From a virus: a stretch of DNA of 41,981 nt. Numbering within the stretch: the stretch's first letter is position 1; each line of letters starts with the position of its first letter. The translations under genes were made by a program, and so were the position numbers. Of this stretch, positions 6,564 through 15,551 are shown piece by piece. The notes under the pieces are model-generated. The model was given only the letters and a program-made list of their open reading frames with translations. It did not search any database and was not told the origin of the DNA. The stretch is from the IMG/VR virus record IMGVR_UViG_3300045999_007197, positions 1 through 41,981 of that record, one strand, 5' to 3'.

Positions 6564-7031
6564 ATGGACGAATTTAATTTTGGATTTTCAGAAAAACCAT
6601 TGAACGAAACAACCATCGCGGAGCTTGACGCTCTTGTGAAGCGCACTTTCGAGGTGCGTGCGGAGTACGAGAAACTGAAGGATGAGGCTTCCGAGAAGCA
6701 CAGTCTCCTTGAGTCTCTTCAGGCTCAAGTGCAGAGCATCCTCGAAGCCACCGGGCGTTTGAAGCACGAAACTCCCGGAGCGGGGACGATCTCGATGGTG
6801 ACGAAGTATCAGGTGAATTTTCCGAAGGATCATGAGGAGGCGGCAAAGTTCCGTCAGTACCTTATGGACAACGGCATGGACTCGATGCTCACCATGAATC
6901 ACCAGACACTGAACGCATTCTTTAAATCAAAACTTGAGGAGGCCGGAGAGGGGGCCGATCCGAGTCAGGTGCTTCCGGGCATTGGAACACCTGAACAACG
7001 AATTACCCTCTCAATGAGAAAAGGAAAATAA
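6564..7031 (+). CDS. Coiled-coil phage replication-module protein
   Basis: 155 residues from the ATG preceded by a strong CAGGAGGACTAC site; an upstream in-frame ATG at 6537 lacks one. Residues 15-60 form a charged coiled coil, followed by a compact region and a basic tail (SMRKGK). The layout resembles small host-nuclease-inhibitor (Gam-like) or accessory proteins that sit beside phage SSB genes, but no diagnostic motif is seen. Confidence 0.6.
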   Translation: MDEFNFGFSEKPLNETTIAELDALVKRTFEVRAEYEKLKDEASEKHSLLESLQAQVQSILEATGRLKHETPGAGTISMVTKYQVNFPKDHEEAAKFRQYLMDNGMDSMLTMNHQTLNAFFKSKLEEAGEGADPSQVLPGIGTPEQRITLSMRKGK

Positions 7032-7035
7032 GAAC

Positions 7036-7761
7036 ATGGGAAAAAAAGAAGTGGCAGTAAAAGAACAGAACCAAGTATCAGCAGTCATTCCGGAGGGGTT
7101 GTCATTTGGTCTTGAGACCGTGACATCCAAGGACATCAAGATTCCCTTGATCTACATTGCACAGGCTATGAGCAAAGTGTGTGCGGATGGAGTGGCGAAT
7201 CAGGGGGACATCGTGGAGAACATGGAGAATAAGATTCTCGGTGGCAAGAAGGGTCCGGCTAAGGTCATTCCCTTCTACTTCCAGAAGTCGTATCAGGTCC
7301 AAAAGACCGTGAACGGCAAGAAGGAATTTCATGCCATCGAAGCCTATGACAAGGAGCGTCCGTATGAGGAAGAGCGGGATGGGACGACCTTCTACAACTA
7401 TCCTTGCTTTAACTTCTTCGTGCTCATTCACGGCGATGAAACCAAGAGCAAATATATGCTCAGTTTCCGGGGCTCACGCAATATCAACTCGGCAGGAAGG
7501 CCCATGCTGACTCAACTGATGAACAGTGTTCAACGGGGAGTCCCGCCGTATGCGAGCGTTTACGACATTGGAGTGAAGATGGTGGAGAACGACAAAGGAA
7601 AATGGTTCGTATTCACCGCAAATGTGGATCGTAGCGTCCAAGTATCCCCGGACGTTATGACCAGTGCCGCCCAGGAAGCGAAAGCTCTCCAGGGTATGCT
7701 TTCGCAAGGAGCCCAGATCCATACCGGAGAAGAAGCTCTCGATGAGGAAGCACCGTTCTAA
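7036..7761 (+). CDS. Probable single-stranded DNA-binding protein
   Basis: 241 residues. The body is rich in beta-strand and aromatic residues, and the last ten residues (EEALDEEAPF) form an acidic tail ending in Pro-Phe, the hallmark by which SSB proteins bind partner enzymes. It lies directly upstream of the exonuclease and polymerase genes, as expected for a replication SSB. There is no sequence signature of the OB fold that I can point to, so the call rests on the tail and the context. A strong 12-bp hairpin follows the stop. Confidence 0.6.
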   Translation: MGKKEVAVKEQNQVSAVIPEGLSFGLETVTSKDIKIPLIYIAQAMSKVCADGVANQGDIVENMENKILGGKKGPAKVIPFYFQKSYQVQKTVNGKKEFHAIEAYDKERPYEEERDGTTFYNYPCFNFFVLIHGDETKSKYMLSFRGSRNINSAGRPMLTQLMNSVQRGVPPYASVYDIGVKMVENDKGKWFVFTANVDRSVQVSPDVMTSAAQEAKALQGMLSQGAQIHTGEEALDEEAPF

Positions 7762-7774
7762 CGTAGGTTAGAAT

Positions 7775-7807
7775 CCCCCGATCCGGAAGATGGAGCCGGA
7801 TCGGGGG
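7775..7807 (+). other. 12-bp perfect hairpin between early genes
   Basis: CCCCCGATCCGG pairs perfectly with CCGGATCGGGGG across a 9-base loop. No T-run follows, so it is not a standard terminator. It sits 13 bases after the SSB-like stop and 18 bases before the next ATG. It could stabilise the 3' end of the upstream message, slow polymerase, or mark a processing site. Confidence 0.7.
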
Positions 7808-7825
7808 TCTACCAAAGGGGATAAT

Positions 7826-8542
7826 ATGAGGGGTTTATTTTTAGATTTTGAAGCGACTGACAAGGATGTGGCGACCGCGAGGATTACTCAGGCCGCCTTT
7901 TCAGTGTACGACATGAATACTCAGAAGGAGTTGTATCATTACAGCTCCTTGGTAAAGCCGGAAGGCGAATATGAGATTGACCCGGTTGCAGGTAGGATTA
8001 CAGGCATTACCAAAGAACAACTGGAGAAATATGGAGTACCCCTTGCTGAAGTTATTAGCGTTCTTGATAGTGCTTTTCGGAGCGTACACTTTCTCGCAGC
8101 TCATAATTTACATGGTTATGATCTTCCGTTACTGAATAACGAGATCGAAAGAAGCGGACTATCCAAGCTGTCTTTTCCGCTTCTTGTTGATACTCGGTTC
8201 GACGTTCCGTGGCCGGATCATATTGATACGAGGAAGCTGACTTATCTCGGAGCCGAGTTCGGGATTGTGAATCCTTCGGCCCATAGTGCCCGACATGATG
8301 TGGATCTCATGGCGTTGTTGTTTTTCAAGTTTCCCTTGGACAAGATTCTGGAACGGGCAAAATCGCCCCAGATCTGGGTCCGGGCAAACGTGAGTTATGA
8401 CAACCGCGAGAAAGCCAAGTCTCACAAGTTTTTGTGGGACGGGGCAAACAAGTGGTGGGTAAAGCTATTTAAGTTATGTGATTTTGAAACTCAGACGTTC
8501 GATTTTCCAACAGTCATCCTGAAGGACTATAAGGGACCATGA
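7826..8542 (+). CDS. DnaQ-like 3'-5' exonuclease (DEDDh)
   Basis: 238 residues from the ATG after AAAGGGGATAAT. The three exonuclease motifs are present: LDFEAT (residues 5-10), AHNLHGYDLPLL (around 92), and HSARHDVDLM (around 164), whose His and Asp fit the DEDDh type. The C terminus adds about 50 residues (FLWDGANKWWVKLF) of unknown role. It is likely to proofread or process ends with the polymerase, whose start it overlaps by four bases. Confidence 0.88.
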   Translation: MRGLFLDFEATDKDVATARITQAAFSVYDMNTQKELYHYSSLVKPEGEYEIDPVAGRITGITKEQLEKYGVPLAEVISVLDSAFRSVHFLAAHNLHGYDLPLLNNEIERSGLSKLSFPLLVDTRFDVPWPDHIDTRKLTYLGAEFGIVNPSAHSARHDVDLMALLFFKFPLDKILERAKSPQIWVRANVSYDNREKAKSHKFLWDGANKWWVKLFKLCDFETQTFDFPTVILKDYKGP

Positions 8543-10554
8543 TTGCGACAAATGAGAATTTTGACAGTGTTTTACAGACAATAAAAAATGCAGACAATTT
8601 AAGCCTCGATACCGAGACCACAGGTCTTAGGCCGTACCACGGAGACAAGCTATTTGCGATTTCCGTGGGAGGAGAGTTCGGGGGGATATACTTCAGTTTT
8701 GGACTGGAAGAAACGGCATTGGATCGTGCCGTGATCCCCCTGATATACGAGGTTATCAAAGGCAAGCAGATCGCATTTGCGAACGCGAAGTTCGATATGC
8801 ACTTCTTATGCAAGGAGGGTTTCGGTACGGACTTCGATCCGTGGGATGTACTTGTCGTGGACAAGTGCCTTTACAACCGTCATTTGTCCTATAGCTTGAA
8901 CTCGGTTGCGGAGCGCATGGGGCTCGGGGGTAAGGATGAGGGGCTTATGGAGTACATCAAGGCCCACAAGCTCTATGACAATCTTGAAGTCGAAGGGAAG
9001 AAGTCCCGGGTCAAAAACCCCCGATTCGATCTGGTTCCGTTTGAGATCGTTTCAAAGTATGCGTTGAAAGACGCAGAACTCACCTATCAGGTGTATAAAG
9101 CGCAGTGTCTAAAAGTGCGGGAGCTGTCAAAATCGTTATCCGCAATCAAGGGGTATCCTGGTCCGTTCTCGGACTTGATTGCTTCGGAGCGTAAACTTAC
9201 CAAGGTGTTGTTTGACATAGAACAAAGGGGAATGGAGCTGAATCGTGAGTACATCGAAAAGGCAAAAAAGAGGGAAGAAAGCAGGATCGAAGAGGCCAAG
9301 AAGAGCTTCCTCGAACTTACTGGCCGAGAGCTTGTTGACAGCAATAAACAGCTATCCGAGATCTTCCGGGCAAATGGGATTGTGGGAGGCGTTACCGCAA
9401 AGGGAAATGCAAGTTTTACAGACGCAGTTCTCGAAAAGATCGACCACCCCATCGCAAGGGTGATTCGGGAGTTTCGCGATGCAACCAAGCGACTCAACAC
9501 CTATTACAATAATTTTACCTATTGCGGAGATGCAGAAGGAATTGTGCGACCTTCTATTAAGCAGACTGCCGCCGATACCTTCCGTTTCTCTATCACCGAC
9601 CCTGCACTTCAGACTCTTAACAGTGAAGACGAGGGCGACTGGAGGGTTCGAGATTCATTTAGAGCTAGACCAGGCTACGTTTACGTTTCCATCGACTACC
9701 AGGCCCAAGAGTACAGGCTTACGGCTGATTACGCCGGGGAGCGAGAGCTCATCCGACAAATCAACGAAGGAGTAGATGTACATTCGGCCACTGCGAAGAT
9801 GATGGGTGTGGAGCGTCATGCGGCGAAGGTTTTGAACTTCGCGCTTCTGTATGGCGCGGCTCCTCCTAAGATTGCGACGATGCTGAAGGTATCGGTGGAG
9901 AAGGCCACCGAGCTTAAGAACCTGTACTTCTCGAAACTGACGAATGTCAGTAGCCTGATTACTAACATCAAATCGACCATTGATCGTAGGGGCTTTATCT
10001 TCAATTTCGCGGGGAGAATCCTGTATTTTCCAGTGATTGAGTTCGAGCAGGACGGAGTGCAGAAGCGGGGTAACTTTGCGTATAAGGGTCCGAATTACAT
10101 CATTCAATCCTCCGGGTCAGAGATCATGCGGAGGGCTTTGATCGGGGTGCATGACTTCCTGCAAAATCACCGATCCAAGGTGGTCTTGTCGATTCATGAC
10201 GAGATCCTGCTTGAGATGCCAGAAGAGGAGTTGAGTTTGATTCCTAAGATTCGGGAGATCATGGTTTCGGTCTATACCCCGAAAAACGGCCTACCCATGA
10301 GTACTTCGGTTGCGATTGGAAGTTCTTGGGGTAGACTTGAAGACATAGATGAATCAGCTCTTGCCCAAAGAATCGACGTTCAAGAAAAGAGTATTGTCGA
10401 GGCTAAGGAAGCTCCCGCATACGATTACGTTTACCATTCAACAAACGTCCATCCGAGGAACCCCGGATCTGCTTCTTTGCGTGAACGGGATGTTTGTGGC
10501 ACTGGAGTTGAAGAGGAGCATCAAGGCTCCTGCGACGGAGTTACAGTTATATAA
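8539..10554 (+). CDS. Family-A DNA polymerase with 3'-5' exonuclease domain
   Basis: A 671-residue replicative polymerase. The N-terminal proofreading domain has Exo I (DTETTG, about 24), Exo II (ANAKFDMHFL) and Exo III (YALKDAELTY). The polymerase domain has motif A (SIDYQAQEYRL, with the catalytic Asp and the Glu/Arg), motif B (KVLNFALLYG) and motif C (SIHDEILLE). There is no 5'-nuclease domain, as in T7-type and other phage PolA enzymes. Homology would normally end near GSSWGRLED; about 68 further residues overlap the nuclease gene in another frame and look unselected, suggesting an extended or frameshifted C terminus. Confidence 0.95.
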   Translation: MIATNENFDSVLQTIKNADNLSLDTETTGLRPYHGDKLFAISVGGEFGGIYFSFGLEETALDRAVIPLIYEVIKGKQIAFANAKFDMHFLCKEGFGTDFDPWDVLVVDKCLYNRHLSYSLNSVAERMGLGGKDEGLMEYIKAHKLYDNLEVEGKKSRVKNPRFDLVPFEIVSKYALKDAELTYQVYKAQCLKVRELSKSLSAIKGYPGPFSDLIASERKLTKVLFDIEQRGMELNREYIEKAKKREESRIEEAKKSFLELTGRELVDSNKQLSEIFRANGIVGGVTAKGNASFTDAVLEKIDHPIARVIREFRDATKRLNTYYNNFTYCGDAEGIVRPSIKQTAADTFRFSITDPALQTLNSEDEGDWRVRDSFRARPGYVYVSIDYQAQEYRLTADYAGERELIRQINEGVDVHSATAKMMGVERHAAKVLNFALLYGAAPPKIATMLKVSVEKATELKNLYFSKLTNVSSLITNIKSTIDRRGFIFNFAGRILYFPVIEFEQDGVQKRGNFAYKGPNYIIQSSGSEIMRRALIGVHDFLQNHRSKVVLSIHDEILLEMPEEELSLIPKIREIMVSVYTPKNGLPMSTSVAIGSSWGRLEDIDESALAQRIDVQEKSIVEAKEAPAYDYVYHSTNVHPRNPGSASLRERDVCGTGVEEEHQGSCDGVTVI

Positions 10555-10666
10555 TCTGCAAAAGATCAACGAGAGCGGAGGCTACGCTACTCTTGTTTAT
10601 CCGGAGAATTTAGACGTAGTTATGAAGCGGTTGGAGGACATCGCAAATGGTAAAACTGAAAAATAG
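10349..10666 (+). CDS. VRR-NUC-type nuclease
   Basis: A 105-residue single-domain nuclease. TSIRGTPDLLL (around residues 33-43) and FVALELKRS (49-57) give the Asp and the ExK that form the PD-(D/E)xK active site of the VRR-NUC family, followed by a QLYNLQKINESGG helix. Stand-alone phage VRR-NUC proteins are thought to cleave branched DNA such as Holliday junctions. Its first 206 bases lie inside the polymerase reading frame. The nuclease is the better conserved of the two frames there. Confidence 0.85.
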   Translation: MNQLLPKESTFKKRVLSRLRKLPHTITFTIQQTSIRGTPDLLLCVNGMFVALELKRSIKAPATELQLYNLQKINESGGYATLVYPENLDVVMKRLEDIANGKTEK

Positions 10667-11066
10667 CATTCTTGTAAATCAACGTCTGTATGGCGTGTTC
10701 CAGGCTCTGATGAATGAACGGATGCCGTATGATGCGTCGTACAAGATGAAGCGGTTTGCAGACAAGCTCGATCAGAAACAAAAAGAACACGTTCAGTTTA
10801 TGACCGAACTTCTGAAAGAGTACGGCGAGATGGACGAATCTGGGAATCCGATCTTCGAGTTTGAAGGAGAGGGCGAAGCAAGACGGGCCGTGGGCTATAA
10901 GCTGAAGGATGGGCCTGGGTTCGAAGCCGAGATGAAGAAGTATCTCGACACCGAATTTGAAGTAGAAGTGACCCCGTTGTTTGCCGTGGAGCTAAAAGGA
11001 GTGATGATTAGCCCCAATGACCTTACGGTATTGGAGCCATTCATCGCGGATTCTAAGAATCTTTAA
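10647..11066 (+). CDS. Conserved-type phage protein, last gene of early arm
   Basis: 139 residues. The start overlaps the nuclease gene by 20 bases, with GGAGGA upstream. The N-terminal part is helical; the middle is acidic (FEFEGEGEARR); the C terminus is strand-like (VTPLFAVELKGVMI). No enzymatic motif is seen. Its stop is directly followed by the stop of the facing late gene, with no space for a terminator. Confidence 0.7.
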   Translation: MVKLKNSILVNQRLYGVFQALMNERMPYDASYKMKRFADKLDQKQKEHVQFMTELLKEYGEMDESGNPIFEFEGEGEARRAVGYKLKDGPGFEAEMKKYLDTEFEVEVTPLFAVELKGVMISPNDLTVLEPFIADSKNL

Positions 11067-11315
11067 TTATCCTTTTTTCATTCCGCCCATACCGCCTCGA
11101 AGACGTTGGCCTCCGAGAAGGTTTGCAAGTGCGGATACATCTGTAGGCATAGGTTTAGAAAGTTCGGATTGCATCTGTGGCATAGCACCTTGAGTTGCCA
11201 TGCTTAGATCTTTAGGCATTCCCCCCATTCCCATATTCATGGGTTGCATACCAGGTTTTGCCATAACAGGAGATTGCCGACGCATTGCCAATTTTTTAGC
11301 CATCATGTTCCACAT
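11067..11315 (-). CDS. Met/Gly-rich small protein at end of late block
   Basis: 82 residues with many Met, Gly and Pro (PGMQPMNMGMGGMPKDL) and a GGMGGMKKG end. Start follows AAGGGGT. The composition is low-complexity and no fold is suggested. It is the last gene of the leftward late block, behind an acidic small protein; both may be virion-associated like their neighbours. Confidence 0.6.
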   Translation of the reverse strand: MWNMMAKKLAMRRQSPVMAKPGMQPMNMGMGGMPKDLSMATQGAMPQMQSELSKPMPTDVSALANLLGGQRLRGGMGGMKKG

Positions 11316-11318
11316 AAA

Positions 11319-11675
11319 TTACCCCTTTTTCTCCATCATCTTTTCTTTACGAACAGCCATAAGCTCCTCCATAGAGTCGATGGCTTTTTTCTTCTGTCCT
11401 AGGATCTCAAGAGCGGCTTTCATACGCATAGGATCTGCTTTGATCTCAGCGGCCCGGAGGAGGTCGTTTGCGTCGCATTGCGCTTTCCAGTCCGATTCAT
11501 CTTCAGAACCGTACTCTTCTCCGTACTCTTCTCCGTTTTCTTCCTCGCCTTCCATTTCGCCTTCATCGTCCATCTCTTCTTCAGGCTTGGACTTGATGCT
11601 GATCTTCAACATGGGCTTCCCTTCTTCCATGTCTTCCGATTCCATTTTAGCCATATCTTCTTTGTTCATCTTCAT
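11319..11675 (-). CDS. Highly acidic small late protein
   Basis: 118 residues, with an acidic centre (residues about 31-60: repeated EEE/GEE and two EEYGS/EEYGE units) and a helical basic C terminus (MAVRKEKMMEKKG). The ATG overlaps the stop of the large internal-protein gene. Its place after the internal virion proteins suggests a structural or packaged product, but this is inference. Confidence 0.6.
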   Translation of the reverse strand: MKMNKEDMAKMESEDMEEGKPMLKISIKSKPEEEMDDEGEMEGEEENGEEYGEEYGSEDESDWKAQCDANDLLRAAEIKADPMRMKAALEILGQKKKAIDSMEELMAVRKEKMMEKKG

Positions 11676-13825
11676 TGTTCTTCTCCTTCAGGTTTAGATC
11701 GCAGCATTTGAAGCCATATTTGAGGGGGCACATTAGGGTCTTTTACAACCGTTTGAAGCATTTCTTGGGTTACTTTTCCGGTTTCTCCAAATTTCTTCAA
11801 AGCCCTTAAAGATTGTCTTCCGGCAAGTCGAAGCCCTGCTCGGCTTACCCAATCATCGTAATCCCCCTTGCCAATAATTTTTCGGGCGGCAGATAATTGA
11901 TTTGCCAGATCGAATACTTCTTTGTTTCCGGTTCTTCGAGCCGCTCTTGCAAGTCCTGCGGTGATGTCTTCACTTTGAGTTTTCAAGAATTGAAGCGGAG
12001 CTTTTTCTCCCTGCTCAAGTGCTTGTTGCATGACGATTCCATACCGCATGAAGTCATCAAGCTCTTGAACTTTATCAATCTCTCGAAGCCGGGCATTTAT
12101 CGCATCAGCAATATCCGCATATTCTTCAGCTCGGGGGGCTCCCTTTGCAGTAATTGGAGAAGACTTTGCGTATTTTGCTTCTTTTTGAAAAATCTGTTTT
12201 AGATTTCGAGCCATTGAAGCAGGAAGCGTAGCTGCTTCTGCTCTTGTGCTACGCGGCGTAATAGGCAGCGGTTCTTGTAAAAGTTCGCTGAATCTTGTCT
12301 GTTGAGCTGGAAAAAACTCCGAGTACCCTGGGGTCGGAGGAATAATTTGTCCTTCGATTTTTTCTACCGTTCTTGGAGGTATCAAAAATTCTGGCTGTTG
12401 AATCTGTCGCAGTTGAGGAAATTTTTGTTCATATTTGCGAATCGCTTCTTCTGCCTGAATAAATTTTTGAAGATCCGCTAGTTCTTCTTCTGGAGTTTTT
12501 TGAACAATGCGAGTTTGCAATAATTCTTCAGAAGGAGGTACAGGCATATCCGCTATATCTTTATTATAGCGATATGTTCTTAAATTCTTAGCCCGAGGAG
12601 CGATTGCATCATAGGCTTCCTTCCATTTGTAATAATTAATAAGATCTTCTTCAGTAGGGGCAACCAATTTTTCAGCTTCAAGAAGACTTGCATCCGGAGC
12701 TTTAGGAGGCTGAGGAATTTTAGTGTATCTGGGCTGTTGAACTGTTTCTGTAGCAAACAATGAAGGTTGCTCGGGGACTACTTCGTCTATTGATGGAGTT
12801 ACCATCTTGGCTCTCTCACCAGGAAACGTCAGTCCCTCTACTCCTCTTTGTTCTGCGGCAGTGCTCAAAAATTCAGGTTCAAACGGGCGATATGCAACCA
12901 GATCTTTTTCCGCTCGATTGATGATGTCGAGAACTCTTCCTTGTTGTTTTTCAGGTAAGTTATCGACCATTCCTCTGATGGCATTCAAATTGACCTGAAC
13001 ATTTTGTCCCTCTAAAATTTGGCCTAGTTCAGCATCGGCATTTAACCCGGCTTTTTTAATGGTCTCTCGCATTTTATTAATAGCTTCAAACGCGATTTTT
13101 TGAGCTTCATCCAAATTTCTTTTGTCGGACAACAAAGCAACGGCAGTATCTACAGCAGGTTTATTTTGAAGATATTGCGCAGCTTCTTCAGGAGTGAATT
13201 GAGAAAGTTTCCCCGCAAAAATTTTACCAAGAGATCCTGTTCCTTTAATAGCCCCAGTAGCAGCTTCTCCGATTGGATTAAGCAAGATTTCAGAAAATCT
13301 TTTTGTAAACTTAGCGGCAGGAGCAACTGCTTTTGTTCCTTTCAGCAAAGGTAAAGCATAGGTGCTAGGGTCGGTCACAATATCTGCTGGAACTCCAACC
13401 ATTGCCCGAAGAGAAGGATCGAAAGCTCCTCCTTTTTGTAAAGGAAGTCCTTCCCCTGTTTCGGAATACATCATGGCAGGAATTTTAAAGAGAGGGTTAA
13501 TTCTAGCGCGGTTTTCTAAAATTTCGGAAAGACGAGGGCCTTCTGGTACACCTGCACGAGCCAATATGTCAGATGCTCCAGGCACTTTACCTGTAGCAAC
13601 TTCTTTAGCCGTTACAAGTTCTTTGCCAACAATAGGTTCAGCTAACCCTGCAACTGTTCCTCTTCCAAGACCAGAAACGTAGTTTAACGCTTGAACAGCT
13701 CTATCAAGCATACCCGGAGTTTTGCTAGGAGCTTTTTGAGCCGCTTCTAATTGGGCAAGTTCTTCTAATTGAGCCAGTTCTTCTAGTTCAGCTAATTCTC
13801 GAAGTTCTTGTTCTTTACTTGCCAT
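11672..13825 (-). CDS. Large internal virion (ejection-type) protein
   Basis: 717 residues, the largest of the cluster after the tail adaptor. It opens with a Leu/Glu/Ala heptad repeat (ELAELEELAQLEELAQLE), then an Ala/Gly/Pro-rich region (residues 35-190) and a long charged helical region. No enzymatic motif is recognised. By order (adaptor, small proteins, then one very large helical protein) it matches internal or ejection proteins of podoviruses that leave the capsid with the DNA. It overlaps both neighbours by a few bases. Confidence 0.65.
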   Translation of the reverse strand: MASKEQELRELAELEELAQLEELAQLEAAQKAPSKTPGMLDRAVQALNYVSGLGRGTVAGLAEPIVGKELVTAKEVATGKVPGASDILARAGVPEGPRLSEILENRARINPLFKIPAMMYSETGEGLPLQKGGAFDPSLRAMVGVPADIVTDPSTYALPLLKGTKAVAPAAKFTKRFSEILLNPIGEAATGAIKGTGSLGKIFAGKLSQFTPEEAAQYLQNKPAVDTAVALLSDKRNLDEAQKIAFEAINKMRETIKKAGLNADAELGQILEGQNVQVNLNAIRGMVDNLPEKQQGRVLDIINRAEKDLVAYRPFEPEFLSTAAEQRGVEGLTFPGERAKMVTPSIDEVVPEQPSLFATETVQQPRYTKIPQPPKAPDASLLEAEKLVAPTEEDLINYYKWKEAYDAIAPRAKNLRTYRYNKDIADMPVPPSEELLQTRIVQKTPEEELADLQKFIQAEEAIRKYEQKFPQLRQIQQPEFLIPPRTVEKIEGQIIPPTPGYSEFFPAQQTRFSELLQEPLPITPRSTRAEAATLPASMARNLKQIFQKEAKYAKSSPITAKGAPRAEEYADIADAINARLREIDKVQELDDFMRYGIVMQQALEQGEKAPLQFLKTQSEDITAGLARAARRTGNKEVFDLANQLSAARKIIGKGDYDDWVSRAGLRLAGRQSLRALKKFGETGKVTQEMLQTVVKDPNVPPQIWLQMLRSKPEGEEQ

Positions 13826-14930
13826 GTTTAGCCCTCAACTCTTGAAGACGTTTTTTTTGAGCTTCTGACATTATTCCCGCCGAGGTTTGCGTATTGTCAA
13901 ACTGCAATGATTTGATTTTTTCAGAAGCAGTTTGAAGTTTTTGATTTGCGATGTCTCCTTGTTTTCCTTTTTGAAACATATAGCCAATAGGAGAATCAGG
14001 AGTTCCATAGACATTAGTCATGAACTCACCTTTTGAACTTAATCCTTGTGCCATTGCCTCTTTAGAATCGTTCATAGCATTAATCATAGCCTGAACATTT
14101 GGATCATCCCGAGATATCGTTTGTTTAGTTCCACTTACTTTTTGAATTGCGGAAAGCAAAGAGGTTCCCAGATCCGGGTCCCAATACGCTTTTCTATCCC
14201 CTTCAGATTGAGCCCCGACTTCTCCCATTCGCTTACCAAATTTTGTGATGATGGTGGTCAGCTCTTTAATTGGAATTTCTTTTTGCGCAAAAATTCTTTC
14301 CATTGGTTTAAAATCCGCAATAGCAGTTTCTGCCGCATCGTTTAATTTTATAAATGGGGTGATGCCTTCTTTCATTTCTCTGAAAGCAGCTCCACGCAAC
14401 GAAGTTTCAAGTCTTCGATCCTGACCTTCTCGTTGTTTTGATTCCATCATATTCCGAAGCGCAAGTACCTGATCGCGGGTCATGCCTTGTTGTGCAGACG
14501 AGATAGCTTGTTCGAGTTTGTTCAGGATCTCGGTTCGATCCATAGGAGCGGCCTCTGGAACAGCTACATTGGTAGCCCCGTACCCCCGAACCGCCTGGGC
14601 AAATGGCCGAATGTCCAACCGCCCGAGAGCTCCCATTTGGTCCTGGAGTTCACGCTCTTTTGCAGCTTGAGCGCGAAGTTGCTCAATCTGTTTAGACTGT
14701 TCCGTAAAGGACTGTCCGAGCAGATTGTACAACTGCTTTTGCATCTCCCCCTGAGACATATCAGGACGAATGGCTTGCGCGGTCACTTCCGGTTGTACGG
14801 GAGTCTGAGAAAGAGTCACTTGCTCCTGAAGCTGTCTAAAAGCCTCCGGATCAACAAGTCCCATTTCTTCCGGGGACATTAAACCCAGGGCTTCGGGATT
14901 TTGAAATAGTTTTGCGTAGTCGATCGCCAT
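13815..14930 (-). CDS. Internal virion protein, Gln-rich helical
   Basis: 371 residues. The start (MAIDYAKLFQNPEALGLMSP) resembles short repeated M/D-P-E units, followed by glutamine-rich helix (residues about 30-105) and a long charged helical body. No catalytic motif. It overlaps the 717-residue protein by 11 bases and is probably one of a set of ejected proteins. Confidence 0.6.
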   Translation of the reverse strand: MAIDYAKLFQNPEALGLMSPEEMGLVDPEAFRQLQEQVTLSQTPVQPEVTAQAIRPDMSQGEMQKQLYNLLGQSFTEQSKQIEQLRAQAAKERELQDQMGALGRLDIRPFAQAVRGYGATNVAVPEAAPMDRTEILNKLEQAISSAQQGMTRDQVLALRNMMESKQREGQDRRLETSLRGAAFREMKEGITPFIKLNDAAETAIADFKPMERIFAQKEIPIKELTTIITKFGKRMGEVGAQSEGDRKAYWDPDLGTSLLSAIQKVSGTKQTISRDDPNVQAMINAMNDSKEAMAQGLSSKGEFMTNVYGTPDSPIGYMFQKGKQGDIANQKLQTASEKIKSLQFDNTQTSAGIMSEAQKKRLQELRAKHGK

Positions 14931-14944
14931 ATCGTCCTCTCAAA

Positions 14945-15550
14945 TTACTTTTTGAACATTTGCATCCAAAGATTACGTTTGTTGCCTAAAGGATTTAAAA
15001 AACTTGCTTGTTGAAATGGGTCAAATGCTTCTGCTATCGAAGGTGCAGATGGAGGCATAAGAGTCTGATTTTTCGTGGTAAGTTCAAACAAGTCTTGAGT
15101 AAGCATTGCTTGTGCCGCACCTTGAGTAGCAGCGTCAGTAACAGCGTCAGTAACAGCTCCAGTAGCTGTGTCCGCAGCTCCTCCAGCAGTGGCAGCTCCA
15201 GTAGCTGTGTCCGCAGCTCCTCCAGCGGTGGCAGCTCCAGTAGCTGTGTCCGCAGCGCCTCCAGCAGTGGCAGCTGCCGTCGCTCCTTCTTTAAATAATC
15301 CCGCCGCTTGTAAAGCTGCTGCTTGACCAAGAGTGTTAATTCCAGCTCCTGCAAGATCTGCATAAATGTTTGAAGTAGGGGTAGATACCTGGGTAGATGG
15401 AGCTTTCCCTGTCCAAGGAGATGCTTCAATTTCAGCTGCTCTGATATTTGCTTCTGTTTCTCTTTGCTTACGCGCTTGAGCTGCTTTTGATGCGGCCAAT
15501 GCAGCGTTGATTCCTGCCAATGCAACCCAACCTAAAACTGGAATAGGCAT
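14945..15550 (-). CDS. Internal virion protein with Ala/Gly/Thr tandem repeats
   Basis: 201 residues. A hydrophobic N-terminal helix (VLGWVALAGINAALAAS) could insert in a membrane. The centre has three 13-residue repeats (GGAADTATGAATA) coded by a 39-base tandem repeat at 15155-15271. Small Ala-rich proteins with an N-terminal hydrophobic helix at this place are common among podovirus internal proteins. Function is inferred from position. Confidence 0.6.
   Translation of the reverse strand: MPIPVLGWVALAGINAALAASKAAQARKQRETEANIRAAEIEASPWTGKAPSTQVSTPTSNIYADLAGAGINTLGQAAALQAAGLFKEGATAAATAGGAADTATGAATAGGAADTATGAATAGGAADTATGAVTDAVTDAATQGAAQAMLTQDLFELTTKNQTLMPPSAPSIAEAFDPFQQASFLNPLGNKRNLWMQMFKK
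15155..15271. repeat. 39-base tandem repeat, three copies, in coding sequence
   Basis: Copies begin at 15155, 15194 and 15233 and differ at only a few bases. They encode the GGAADTATG repeats of the 201-residue internal protein. Two shorter 12-base repeats lie next to them at about 15130-15154. Copy number could vary by slippage. Confidence 0.9.
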
Positions 15551-15551
15551 T

